A stretch of 57,711 bases of DNA, from NCBI GenBank assembly GCA_905614375.1, contig CAJQSP010000017.1, positions 1 through 57,711 of the forward strand, in the 5' to 3' direction. The notes beneath the pieces are model-generated. The model ran no database searches, had not been told where the DNA came from, and saw only the letters and a list, made by a program, of their open reading frames with translations. The translations under genes and the position numbers were made by a program. Numbering within the stretch: position 1 is the stretch's first letter; every line of letters begins with the position of its first letter. Below are positions 47,934 to 56,453 of the stretch, piece by piece. Source of the stretch: an uncultured Dehalococcoidales bacterium. Its GTDB lineage: Bacteria > Chloroflexota > Dehalococcoidia > UBA1151 > UBA1328.

Positions 47934-49193
47934 ATGTTTCGTCGTTTCGTTGGTGTGCGGTTTGTGGTTGTGGTGATGGTCGCTTTGGTGGCTTTGTTTG
48001 TCGTGGCGTGTGGTGAGGGTGGTGATGAGGCTAAGTCGACTGCCGTGACTGTAATGCCGACTTCTACGGCTACTTCTACGGCTACTTCTACGGCTGCTGT
48101 TATGGCTACAGCTACTGCTACTGCGATGGCCGTAGCAGAGGCGGTTGAAGTGATGGAACAGCAGCCGACAGCGACTGTTGTTGCAGTGGTTACTCAGAAG
48201 CCTGTTGCGACTGTTCTGGTGGTTGCGACTGCGGCTCCGGTTGCTACGAGTGAGCCTGTTGTGGCGTTTGATGAGTCACGATTTGCGGATGTTGATGGAA
48301 TTGTTGATCCAACAAACTTTGGATGGCCTCGCAGCGTTGAGACTGCTGAGGGTGTGATTACGTTAGATGAGCCTCCAATGAGGATTCATTCGTTGTCGTT
48401 GGGTCATTCGGAGATTCTTGCTGCGCTAGTTGATTTCGATCGATTGACTGCTGTTTACAGTTTCTTTGTAGATGAAGAGCAGTCGAACATTGCTGAGCTA
48501 TCTTCTGACGCTCTTATGATTGGATTTGATCCTGAGGAAGTTGTGGCATTGGAGCCGGAAGTGATTATTTCTTCTAGCTTTACGAATGCCGATACGGTGG
48601 CGTTGATGACTGGGGCTGGAATTCCGATTGCGCGGGCTGCTCTAGAGAATTCGGCGCTTGGGAATGTTCCGAATATATTACTGATGGGCTATTTGGTTGG
48701 TGCCGAGGCTGAGGCGATTGAGCTTGCGGATGATCTTATCGCCCGGATGCAGTTCATTTCCGATGTTTTGGCTTCAGCCACGCAGCCTCGGGTGCTTTCG
48801 GTTTCGAAGTGGACTTCGGCTTTTGCTGCGGGTTCAGGTTCTACCGAGGGCGGAATTATCGAGCAGGCTGGTGGAATTAATGCTGCCGCCGATTCAGGTA
48901 TAGAGGGTCATCAGCAGGTGAGTATTGAGTCGATAGCTGCGATTAATCCTGATGTGATTATCGTTCCTCAGCCGTTAGACGGTGCGAACACGTTCATTGC
49001 AGAGTTGACCTCGAGTGCGGCTTTGGCTGAGGTTCCTGCGGTGAGGAATGGTGAGATTTACTATGTTCCGCCGAGGTATCACACGACTCTCTCGCATTGG
49101 AATGTGAGAGGTATTGAGGGTTTGGCTACGTTATTGTTTCCTTCGCACTTTTCGGGTGTAGCGTTTGAGGAGTTTTCGCAGTTCGGTGAGTAA
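47934..49193 (+). CDS. btuF: Substrate-binding lipoprotein of the B12 importer
   Basis: About 419 residues from the ATG at 47934 (GAGAGGG upstream; an in-frame ATG at 47892 would put 14 residues before the signal). A signal peptide ends in VVAC with lipobox Cys26. A Thr/Ala/Val-rich linker (about 35-105), probably unstructured, spans the wall. The rest is a two-lobed helical-backbone metal-receptor fold (RIHSLSLGHSEILAALVDFD, EPEVIISS, NPDVIIVPQP). The gene is upstream of a repeat and the ATPase. Cargo is inferred from the riboswitch. Confidence 0.87.
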   Translation: MFRRFVGVRFVVVVMVALVALFVVACGEGGDEAKSTAVTVMPTSTATSTATSTAAVMATATATAMAVAEAVEVMEQQPTATVVAVVTQKPVATVLVVATAAPVATSEPVVAFDESRFADVDGIVDPTNFGWPRSVETAEGVITLDEPPMRIHSLSLGHSEILAALVDFDRLTAVYSFFVDEEQSNIAELSSDALMIGFDPEEVVALEPEVIISSSFTNADTVALMTGAGIPIARAALENSALGNVPNILLMGYLVGAEAEAIELADDLIARMQFISDVLASATQPRVLSVSKWTSAFAAGSGSTEGGIIEQAGGINAAADSGIEGHQQVSIESIAAINPDVIIVPQPLDGANTFIAELTSSAALAEVPAVRNGEIYYVPPRYHTTLSHWNVRGIEGLATLLFPSHFSGVAFEEFSQFGE

Positions 49194-49212
49194 GGGAAGG
49201 TGATGCATGATG

Positions 49213-49390
49213 GCGTTAGGCGCGGTCGTCATCGGATGACTTTGTCTCGCGTAGTGATCTCCTACCCTAGTGCTTCGTCTGGGAGGGACTAGTTGTTGGC
49301 TGCGACGTTGAGCGGGCGATGTTGAAGTTCTGTGCCAGGTAAGTTGAGTTTGGTTGGTAGTTTGAGCCTGAAAATGCATTCATGGTGTGA
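49213..49390 (+). repeat. Dispersed repeat copy and second-family copy before btuD
   Basis: The main copy (49213-49289) has GGCGTTAGGCGCG, GTCATCGGATGAC, CTCGCGTAGTGATCTCC and a degenerate CTTCGTCTGGGAGG hairpin. A second-family copy (49360-49390) with GCCTGAAAATGCATTCATGG lies about 30 bases before the ATPase start. Confidence 0.75.
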
Positions 49391-49420
49391 GTTGATCGGT
49401 TCGTTTTATAGGCGGTTGTT

Positions 49421-50758
49421 TTGAGTAGTTTGAGATTTGGGGATAGCGAATCAGAGGTTGCCGATAGGGCGATCGCGGATCGGCGCGTGCTTGAGGTTCG
49501 TGGGATTTCGACGCGAATTGATGGACGGGTGATTGTTGATTCGGTTTCGTTGTCGGTGAGTCGAGGTGAGGTTGTTGGTGTTGTAGGGGCGAACGGGAGC
49601 GGGAAGACGACTTTGGTACGGACGTTGGCTGGGTTGCTTGATGCTGATTCGGGCGAGGTGGTCGTTGACGGCGTTGTGTTTGATTCGTCTGGGGACGGAG
49701 CATCTCGGCGGAATTGGGCTCGCAAGGTGGCTTACATGCCACAGTCGGCAGAGAGTCATCCGTTTACTGCTTTTGAATCGGTGTTGATGGGTCGATATCC
49801 ACACTTAGGTCGATTCGAACTTGAAGGATCGGGCGATCGTGATTTGGCTTGGGCGGCGATGGAACGCACTTCGACTACGGAGTTTGTGAATCGGAAGCTG
49901 GATACGCTTTCGGGTGGAGAGCGGCAGCGGGTGGTTTTGGCGAGGGTGTTGGTTCAGCAGGCTGATGTTTTGTTGATGGATGAGCCGACGGCTTCATTGG
50001 ATTTGCGTCACCAAATTTTAACGATGAATTTGGTTAGAGAAGAGACGAGAGAACGAAATGCTGGGGCGGTGGTGATTTTGCATGATCTTTCATTGGCGGC
50101 TCGTTTTTGTGATCGATTGGTTGTCTTGCATGAAGGAAAGAAGCTTGCCGAGGGAACACCTTGGGAGGTTTTGACTCCTGGTAATTTACGAACTGCTTTT
50201 GGTGTTGAAGGATTGGTGGAACCGGATCCGGTTACCGGAAAACCTCATGTGCTGATTCTTGGTACTGATGGCTCGTCTAGCGAGAATTTGGTCGGAATGG
50301 GTCGGACGGTTCATTTGATCTGTGGAGCTGGAAGTGGCCGTGAACTGATGCACCAGCTTAGGATTAGTGGTTATGAGGTGACAGTTGGGGTTTTAGGTAT
50401 TGGAGATTCCGATCGTGAGGCTTCTGAACGGCTTGGGTTGAACTATGTTGCAGCGCCTCCGTTTGCCAGTATCACTGACGAGCAGCACGAGTCCCATTTG
50501 GCGTTGGTGAAGGCGGCTGATCACGTTGTGTTGTTGCCGATGGCAGTTGGTATGAACAACGTTCGTAATGTGGTGGCTGCGTTATCGGCTGCTGAGGTGA
50601 TCGTTATTGAGCCTCCTAAAGTTCTAGGGGATAGTGTTGATTCAGAAGTTGCGGATTACACGGACGGTATCGCTGCTGGATTACGACGTGGGCTAATAGA
50701 AAAGTTTGGAGAGGTTCCGGAATCTACGTTGTTGTTTGAGTTAGCGCGTGGGCGTTAG
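49421..50758 (+). CDS. btuD: B12-type ABC importer ATPase with extra C-terminal domain
   Basis: 445 residues, far longer than the usual 250-260. Residues about 20-255 are the ATPase: Walker A GANGSGKTT, Q-loop MPQS, signature LSGGERQRV, Walker B VLLMDEPT, His switch LHDLS. Residues about 265-445 form a second, Rossmann-like domain (VHLICGAGSGRELMHQLRIS, VTVGVLGIGDSD, AAPPFASI, VIVIEPPKVL). I recall related extensions on some archaeal BtuD proteins, but the function is unknown. Start is TTG at 49421. Confidence 0.9.
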   Translation: MSSLRFGDSESEVADRAIADRRVLEVRGISTRIDGRVIVDSVSLSVSRGEVVGVVGANGSGKTTLVRTLAGLLDADSGEVVVDGVVFDSSGDGASRRNWARKVAYMPQSAESHPFTAFESVLMGRYPHLGRFELEGSGDRDLAWAAMERTSTTEFVNRKLDTLSGGERQRVVLARVLVQQADVLLMDEPTASLDLRHQILTMNLVREETRERNAGAVVILHDLSLAARFCDRLVVLHEGKKLAEGTPWEVLTPGNLRTAFGVEGLVEPDPVTGKPHVLILGTDGSSSENLVGMGRTVHLICGAGSGRELMHQLRISGYEVTVGVLGIGDSDREASERLGLNYVAAPPFASITDEQHESHLALVKAADHVVLLPMAVGMNNVRNVVAALSAAEVIVIEPPKVLGDSVDSEVADYTDGIAAGLRRGLIEKFGEVPESTLLFELARGR

Positions 50759-50764
50759 TTGGGG

Positions 50765-50905
50765 ATGCTTTTTGTACGCAAGGTGATGTTTTGAGCTTTG
50801 AATGGGGCTACTGATATACCGTACTGAACGAGGATTCGCCAGAGGGCGCCTGTAATGACGATTTTGCAGTAGGTGCCACGGATCATGATGTCTTTGGCGA
50901 GGTGG
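50765..50905 (-). pseudogene. cobQ: Remnant of cobQ (cobyric acid synthase), N-terminal fragment
   Basis: On the minus strand the frame reads AKDIMIRGT, then YCKIVITGALWRILVQYG and ISVAPFKAQN. The last part is the hallmark of the CobQ N-terminus (amidation of adenosylcobyrinic acid). The glycine-rich nucleotide loop between GT and the following helix is destroyed (YCKIV instead of xVGKS), and no coding similarity continues past about 50765. Only about 47 codons remain. A further 150 bases upstream contain no recognised gene. Confidence 0.7.
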
Positions 50906-51041
50906 CAAGTGATCGTAGTGGCGGAGTTAACCAGTTGACTGGTTGTCGCCCTGCTACTGGTTGAGGATGACTGTCATCAACTATTTGCGGTGTCGACTAT
51001 TACGTTGCATAACTCGGTGGTTGCCATGTCAAATCAGGTAA

Positions 51042-51068
51042 GGCTCCTCTCAATGAAAGTTAGGAGCC
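51042..51068. terminator. Hairpin at the end of the phosphatase gene
   Basis: GGCTCCT and AGGAGCC pair perfectly around 13 bases and include the phosphatase stop codon region. No U-run follows. Probable 3' end structure. Confidence 0.45.
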
Positions 51069-51671
51069 ATTGGCGGACATTAGGTGGGCGGTTCGGTTTA
51101 GGGTGACTAGTTGGTTGGGGATTTTGGGGTTGGGGTTGATGTTGATTACTGTGACGGAGCAGTTATCGATTGTGAGGGTCTCCATCGCTTCATCCGGTAG
51201 GTTCAATAGCGCGACAAGTAGACCTTTCATCGAACCTCCATGTCCGACGAGTACGACGTCACCGTCTTCATTTGCGATGTTGGATTCATCTATCCAGTTG
51301 TGGGCACGGACAGGCAAATTATTGCGTTTCTCACCGCCGGGTGGATCTGATTCGTCAACGTGACCGTTTATCAGTTGGGCATAGTTCCTTTCTATGTCGG
51401 AGGAGAGCATGCCTTCCCACTCGCCGAAGTCGATTTCGAGTAGGTGGTCGGATGTTGATACCGGCATTTCGAATAGTGCTGCGGTGTTTGCACAACGTTG
51501 GAGCGGGGATGTCCAGACTTTTTTCACGTTGTAGGCAGATTTCACATATTGGGCAGCTAGAGCGGCTTGGATTGAACCTTTTTCATTTAGTGGCTGATCG
51601 TTTCTACCTTGTTTGCGGCTTTCAACGTTCCAGTTGGTTTCGCCATGTCTAATTAGGATCAATCGAGTCAT
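51060..51671 (-). CDS. Histidine phosphatase family protein (CobC/GpmB-like)
   Basis: 203 residues from the ATG at 51671, which has AGGA seven bases upstream; an in-frame ATG at 51713 adds 14 residues. Seen: the phosphohistidine motif LIRHGETNW near 5-13, SPLQRC, EIDFGEWEG and the second histidine in VGHGGSMKG. Such proteins include phosphoglycerate mutases, sugar phosphatases and alpha-ribazole phosphatase (CobC). The cobQ remnant directly downstream on the same strand makes a B12-related role possible, but sequence alone does not settle it. Confidence 0.85.
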   Translation of the reverse strand: MTRLILIRHGETNWNVESRKQGRNDQPLNEKGSIQAALAAQYVKSAYNVKKVWTSPLQRCANTAALFEMPVSTSDHLLEIDFGEWEGMLSSDIERNYAQLINGHVDESDPPGGEKRNNLPVRAHNWIDESNIANEDGDVVLVGHGGSMKGLLVALLNLPDEAMETLTIDNCSVTVININPNPKIPNQLVTLNRTAHLMSANGS

Positions 51672-51713
51672 TTGTGTTCCTGGAACGTCGTGTTCTACCA
51701 AATCTAACTTCAC

Positions 51714-51897
51714 GCCTAAAACATCTGGCTAGAAAATCAGGCTCCTACACAATATATACGTAATTGAAATGTAGGATATATACCACAATAGTTCTACATA
51801 CTAAAAGTAGAAGAGATAGGATGATTAAAGTCATTAAATCAGGCGTAAATAAGCACCAATACTTATTGAATTCAAATGGGTCTATGGAGAATCGTTG
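51714..51897 (+). promoter_or_regulatory. AT-rich control region of the ABC exporter
   Basis: Divergent gap between the phosphatase and the ABC genes. TTGAAA at 51764 is a possible -35. Overlapping inverted elements, TGTAGGA...TTCTACA and CTACATACTAAAAGTAG, at about 51770-51812 look like operator half-sites. The AT content is much higher than that of the flanking genes. Confidence 0.35.
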
Positions 51898-52662
51898 ATG
51901 GAAAACTTGCCGATTATTTCAGCAACGAATGTTGTGAAGACATATCGATCACGTGACGTTGTAGTACATGCCTTGAACGACGTTACGTTCGAGGTTAGTC
52001 AGGGTGAAATGGTTGCTGTGATGGGGCCGAGCGGGTCTGGAAAAACGACATTGCTGAATTGCATCTCAGGTTTGGATTCGATTGATTCTGGCGATGTGAG
52101 CATTGCGGGTCAATTGTTGCGAACGATGTCGGATGATGCATTGAGCGATTATCGGGCGAGTTCGATGGGATTTGTGTTCCAGGCATACAACTTGTTGCCA
52201 GTGTTGAGTGCTCAGGAAAACGTTGAGCTTCCGCTGGTTCTTGCGGGAAATTCTCAGAGGGTTGCTCGCGAGAAGGCTGTCGAGAAGCTTGACTTGGTGG
52301 GATTAGGAGACCGAATTGATCATCTTCCGGCCGAACTTTCTGGCGGACAGCAGCAGCGTGTAGCGATTGCTCGTGCACTTGCGAACGATCCAGCGATTGT
52401 GTGGGCTGATGAACCGACTGGAAACCTCGATTCAACAAACGCTTCCGAGATTATGGAATTGCTTGTTCGGTTGAATAAAGAGGAGGGACAGACTTTCGTT
52501 CTAGTGACTCACTCGGAGGATGTTGGTGGAATGACCGATCGAATCGTGAGGATGAGCGACGGAATTATTGTGTCTACGAGCGATGCGACTGGTGATTTTT
52601 CTTCGGCTTCGAGTGTGGATTCTGGCGCAGCTACTGCAACATCTGACTCGTCGGATTCCTAA
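51898..52662 (+). CDS. ABC transporter ATPase, LolD/MacB type
   Basis: 254 residues from the ATG at 51898 (GGAGA eight bases upstream). Seen: Walker A GPSGSGKTT, Q-loop VFQAYNLLP, signature LSGGQQQRVAIARAL, Walker B IVWADEPTGNLD, His switch VTHS. A Ser/Thr/Asp-rich tail closes it. The next gene is its permease, 12 bases downstream. The pair belongs to the mechanotransmission-type exporters (MacB, LolCDE, FtsX-like). Confidence 0.94.
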   Translation: MENLPIISATNVVKTYRSRDVVVHALNDVTFEVSQGEMVAVMGPSGSGKTTLLNCISGLDSIDSGDVSIAGQLLRTMSDDALSDYRASSMGFVFQAYNLLPVLSAQENVELPLVLAGNSQRVAREKAVEKLDLVGLGDRIDHLPAELSGGQQQRVAIARALANDPAIVWADEPTGNLDSTNASEIMELLVRLNKEEGQTFVLVTHSEDVGGMTDRIVRMSDGIIVSTSDATGDFSSASSVDSGAATATSDSSDS

Positions 52663-52674
52663 GGATCTTCTGAC

Positions 52675-55600
52675 TTGGAAAAGCTCTTTGGTGTAGAGAT
52701 GAACGTTCTTGCTGGTATTTTGGCCGGCGGGACGATTTTTGTTCTCCTTGCAATATTTTTACTCGCGCTTCGCAATAAGGTTTTACTGAAACTGGCGTTG
52801 AGAAACATTCCGCGTCGTAAGGGCCAGTCGATTTTGATTGTGCTCGGGCTGATGCTGAGCACTACGATCATCATGTCGGCTTTGGCGATTGGTGATTCGG
52901 TATCGAGTTCGATTCGTTTTGCTGTGTTAGATGCCGTTGGTGAGACTGACGTGCGCCTGATTTCGCCGGTTGGCTCACGTTTTGGTGACGAATATTTGGA
53001 TGGGTCGCTTGTGGATCGCGTTCGTGAAGCGGTTGTGGGTGACGAGCGTGTCGATGGCGTTATGCCATTGATACGAGAGAACCTCCCTATATTGAACGAG
53101 TTGACCGATAAGACTGTTGCCGGAACTTCAGTCGTTGGTGTAGATCTTGTTTCTTTGAACGGCTTTGACAGTTTGAAGAGTGTCGATGGTGATCCTGCTG
53201 ATTTAAGTGGATTACGTAATGGCACGACCGTTATAAACCGAACGTTGGCCAAAAGCCTCGTAGCCGAGATCGGCGACGACATTACTTTGGTGGCACCTGC
53301 AGGGCGTCGTGTGTATCGCGTTATCGACATTGTCGAGGACAAAGGTCTTGCTGGTGGTGATGAGGGTAATCGATCGGCTGCGTTATTTTCCATAGATACG
53401 TTGCAGGGTGTGCTTGATCGTGAAGGTCAGTACAACATGATTGAGGTGTCGGTAGACGGTGGCTTGAGAGTTGACGAAGACGATTCGGACGATCTTGCCG
53501 AAGATCTTCAGTTGTTATTCATCAATGAAGAAGCATCGAACACGTTGTTTAACGTTCTGAAATCGCCGGTGATTATTGAGGCTCTGCAGGCGAAGCTGAA
53601 TGAGGGTGGTGGCGCGACGGGGCCGTTTGCAAGCGACACTTTCAGCGAATTGGTTGTTGAGCTTGAAAATGACGCTCCGACGGACGAATTTCGATTGGCG
53701 ATTACGAACACGATTACTCTGGCTATTATCGGGGGCGTGATCGAGGAGATCGGCGATCCGGAACTGGCTCAATCGTTGTTGATCCCGGCGTCGCAGTTAG
53801 TCGAGCTAGAGGTGGCTGCGATCAAGAACCAAGGTCTGGCGATTGCTGAGCTGGTCGGCGGATTTATCGTTGCATTGTTCAGTATTTTTGGGTCGTTCTC
53901 GATCATTGTCGGTTTGTTGCTGATCTTCCTGGTGTTCGTAATGCTGGCTGCGGCTCGTACGACAGAGATGGGCATTATTCGGGCGATTGGCACGAAGCGG
54001 CGGCACTTGGTGCAGATGTTTGCATACGAAGGAATCGTTTATTCGATAGGAGCGGCTCTGCTGGGAACGATTCTGGGGCTTGTCGCTTCGGTTGCGCTTG
54101 TGGGGATCATGTCCGGATTGGTGGCTGAGGATGACGGGTTTGGCTTTAGTTACAACGTGACGTTGCAATCGATTGTCGTGGCGTTCTCGCTTGGGTTGAT
54201 TTTAACCGCACTGACGGTAGCTGTATCTGCTTACCGGGTTAGCAAGCTGAATATTGTCGTTGCGATTCGTGGTCTTGGGCAGGAGTTCGTTCAGGACGAG
54301 CTTCCTAGTGCGGCTAGGCGATTGCAGACGGCGTTCCGTTGGTTGGGCGGTCCGATTACACAGTTAGTAGATGTGTGGCGACGTCGTAAAGCTGGTTTCG
54401 GATGGAAGATTCCACTGGTATTAGGTATGTTGTGGTTGTTGGTGATCTTCCAGAATGTTAGAGCAATTATTGCGCCAGATATCGAAGATTCCGTAGTCTC
54501 TCAGGCTATAACTATGATGATCGTTTTCTGGTTTGTGATTTTCTTGTGGAAGATGTTTAAGTTTGTTCAGCCGTGGTTGGCCTCTGGTTGGCCATTTTTG
54601 CCCGCCGGTGCAGCTTTGGCATTGTTTGGGTTCGATTCTGGTCATGGACTTAAAGATTTCGGTATTGGTAATGCAGCGGTGTTCTCAACTGGAACTACTT
54701 TGGTAATTATTGGCGCTGGTTTGGTATTGCGCAGGTTGTTGGATCAGCGTGGTTATCGTGAGGAGTCCCAGAAGCGGGTTTCGATGACTTCGATAGGTAT
54801 TGGAATGTTGATCTTCTGGGGATTACCGTTCGATGCTTTGGAAGGTCTTACTGGCACACTTAGCGGCGGACCTGAGATGTTCTTACTTTCCGGCGTATCA
54901 CTGGTCGCCGCTGCCGTTTGGGTTGTGATGTACAACGCTGACTATATCGTTTGGATCACATCCAAGATGATCGGTCGATTCGGTAGCTTGCGTCCGGTTG
55001 TGAAGATGGCTATTGCGTATCCTATGGCTGCACGATTCAGGACTGGATTGACTCTGGCGATGTTCTCATTGGTGATTTTCACCATGATGATTTTTGCGAT
55101 TCTTACGAATCTGGGTAATGCGATTGAAGATGAACCTGAGCTTGTTTCGGGTGGATTTGATATTCGCGCTCAGATCGATCCTGAATTACCGATTGATGAC
55201 GTCGAGGCGGTGATCGGTGGAAGTGACGGAAAGCTCTCAAATGCCGATTTCACTGTGATTACTGCGCAGGCGAGTTTGCCAGTTGAAGCTCGACAGGACG
55301 GGGCGGAAGAACTGGCGTTCAAGGGAGCAAGGGTCCGTGCTTCCGATGACGCGTGGTTGTTGAATAATGTGTTCGAACTGACCCACTGGGACCCTGTTTA
55401 CGGTTCGACATCGGCTGAGATTTGGGCCGCTGTTGCTGCCGATCCGACGTTGGTTGTCGTCAATGGCGCGATGATAGAAACGGGTGGATTCGGAGGCGAT
55501 GGAGATCCTGGTTCTGGTCCGACGTTGGGTATCAAGGGAATTAAGGCGACCGAGCCGGGCGAGATCACTGGGGTGGACATTACGATTCGCCCACCGGTGG

Positions 55601-56277
55601 GTCAGAGTGTTGGTGATTCGGTGAATCGTAAAGTGATTGGTGTGTTGCATCAGTTTGCTGATTCGTTTGAATTCGGAACGTCGGATATTTACATGAATCC
55701 TGGTATTCTCGACGAGCTTTCTAATAAACGGGTTCCATTTGTGGATTACAAGTTCAAGCTTGTTGACGCTTCACGTGCCGAAGAGATTACTAGGCTGTTG
55801 GAGACTGTGTTCATAGAGCACAGTATGACTGCAACTTCTACTTTTGCTGACATTGCGGAGAACCAGTCGCAAAATAATGCGTTCAACCAACTGTTTCAGG
55901 GCTTTATGGGTCTTGGCTTGTTGGTCGGTGTTGCTGCGCTTGGTGTTGTTTCATTCAGGGCAGTTGTTGAGCGCAGGCAGTCGATTGGAATGATGCGGGC
56001 GCTGGGCTATAAGGGTCGAATGATTCAGGTTCAGTTTTTGATGGAATCGGGTGTTGTTGCGATTCTTGGGTCGGCTATTGGAATTGGCTTGGGTGCGTGG
56101 ATTGGTTGGAATATTTTCCTTTCAATCAGCGCTGAAGCTGATGGCTTGACGTATTCTATTCCATGGTTGAATGTGACGGTTATAGTACTGTTCGCTGTGG
56201 TGTTCTCATTGGTCACGACGTTTATTCCGGCAAAACAGGCTTCTAAGATTAAGCCTAGTGAAGCGCTTAGGTACTAG
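52675..56277 (+). CDS. Large FtsX-like ABC transporter permease
   Basis: 1200 residues. Start is TTG at 52675 with AAGGA eight bases upstream; an in-frame ATG at 52699 is possible. Two FtsX/MacB halves can be seen. The first has membrane helices near 8-31 and 58-80, an extracytoplasmic domain to about 390, then an FtsX core with AARTTEMGIIRAIGTKRRHL. The second repeats this, with a soluble domain at about 835-1075 and VERRQSIGMMRALGYKGRMI. About six more helices lie between them. It ends in PAKQASKIKPSEALRY. The cargo is unknown; lipid, peptide or lipoprotein extrusion is typical of the family. Confidence 0.92.
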   Translation: MEKLFGVEMNVLAGILAGGTIFVLLAIFLLALRNKVLLKLALRNIPRRKGQSILIVLGLMLSTTIIMSALAIGDSVSSSIRFAVLDAVGETDVRLISPVGSRFGDEYLDGSLVDRVREAVVGDERVDGVMPLIRENLPILNELTDKTVAGTSVVGVDLVSLNGFDSLKSVDGDPADLSGLRNGTTVINRTLAKSLVAEIGDDITLVAPAGRRVYRVIDIVEDKGLAGGDEGNRSAALFSIDTLQGVLDREGQYNMIEVSVDGGLRVDEDDSDDLAEDLQLLFINEEASNTLFNVLKSPVIIEALQAKLNEGGGATGPFASDTFSELVVELENDAPTDEFRLAITNTITLAIIGGVIEEIGDPELAQSLLIPASQLVELEVAAIKNQGLAIAELVGGFIVALFSIFGSFSIIVGLLLIFLVFVMLAAARTTEMGIIRAIGTKRRHLVQMFAYEGIVYSIGAALLGTILGLVASVALVGIMSGLVAEDDGFGFSYNVTLQSIVVAFSLGLILTALTVAVSAYRVSKLNIVVAIRGLGQEFVQDELPSAARRLQTAFRWLGGPITQLVDVWRRRKAGFGWKIPLVLGMLWLLVIFQNVRAIIAPDIEDSVVSQAITMMIVFWFVIFLWKMFKFVQPWLASGWPFLPAGAALALFGFDSGHGLKDFGIGNAAVFSTGTTLVIIGAGLVLRRLLDQRGYREESQKRVSMTSIGIGMLIFWGLPFDALEGLTGTLSGGPEMFLLSGVSLVAAAVWVVMYNADYIVWITSKMIGRFGSLRPVVKMAIAYPMAARFRTGLTLAMFSLVIFTMMIFAILTNLGNAIEDEPELVSGGFDIRAQIDPELPIDDVEAVIGGSDGKLSNADFTVITAQASLPVEARQDGAEELAFKGARVRASDDAWLLNNVFELTHWDPVYGSTSAEIWAAVAADPTLVVVNGAMIETGGFGGDGDPGSGPTLGIKGIKATEPGEITGVDITIRPPVGQSVGDSVNRKVIGVLHQFADSFEFGTSDIYMNPGILDELSNKRVPFVDYKFKLVDASRAEEITRLLETVFIEHSMTATSTFADIAENQSQNNAFNQLFQGFMGLGLLVGVAALGVVSFRAVVERRQSIGMMRALGYKGRMIQVQFLMESGVVAILGSAIGIGLGAWIGWNIFLSISAEADGLTYSIPWLNVTVIVLFAVVFSLVTTFIPAKQASKIKPSEALRY

Positions 56278-56289
56278 CGTGATTAGCTC

Positions 56290-56405
56290 GTGGCGTCGTC
56301 GGGCGACTTGGTCGTGCATCACAGTATGTTAGTCGCGTTCGTCATCGAACGACTTGACTCAGCGTCGCAATTCTTCTGCCCTAGGCCTTCCATCCGGAAG
56401 GGGAC
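56290..56405 (+). repeat. Two dispersed repeat copies
   Basis: A short-type copy (56290-56327; GGCGTCGTCGGGCGACTTGG) and a full-type copy (56328-56405; GTTAGTCGCG, GTCATCGAACGAC, AGCGTCGCAATTCTTC and the hairpin CCTTCCATCCGGAAGG) between the convergent permease and mobA genes. Confidence 0.8.
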
Positions 56406-56453
56406 TGATCCGCAACTAACCAAACAGCGACGACGCCTGAAGCTATTTACGCT

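Noticed and set aside
23791..56405. CRISPR array or tandem phage repeats
   Set aside because: Repeat copies are irregularly spaced, scattered singly or in pairs, differ in length and have no uniform spacers; no cas gene is present.
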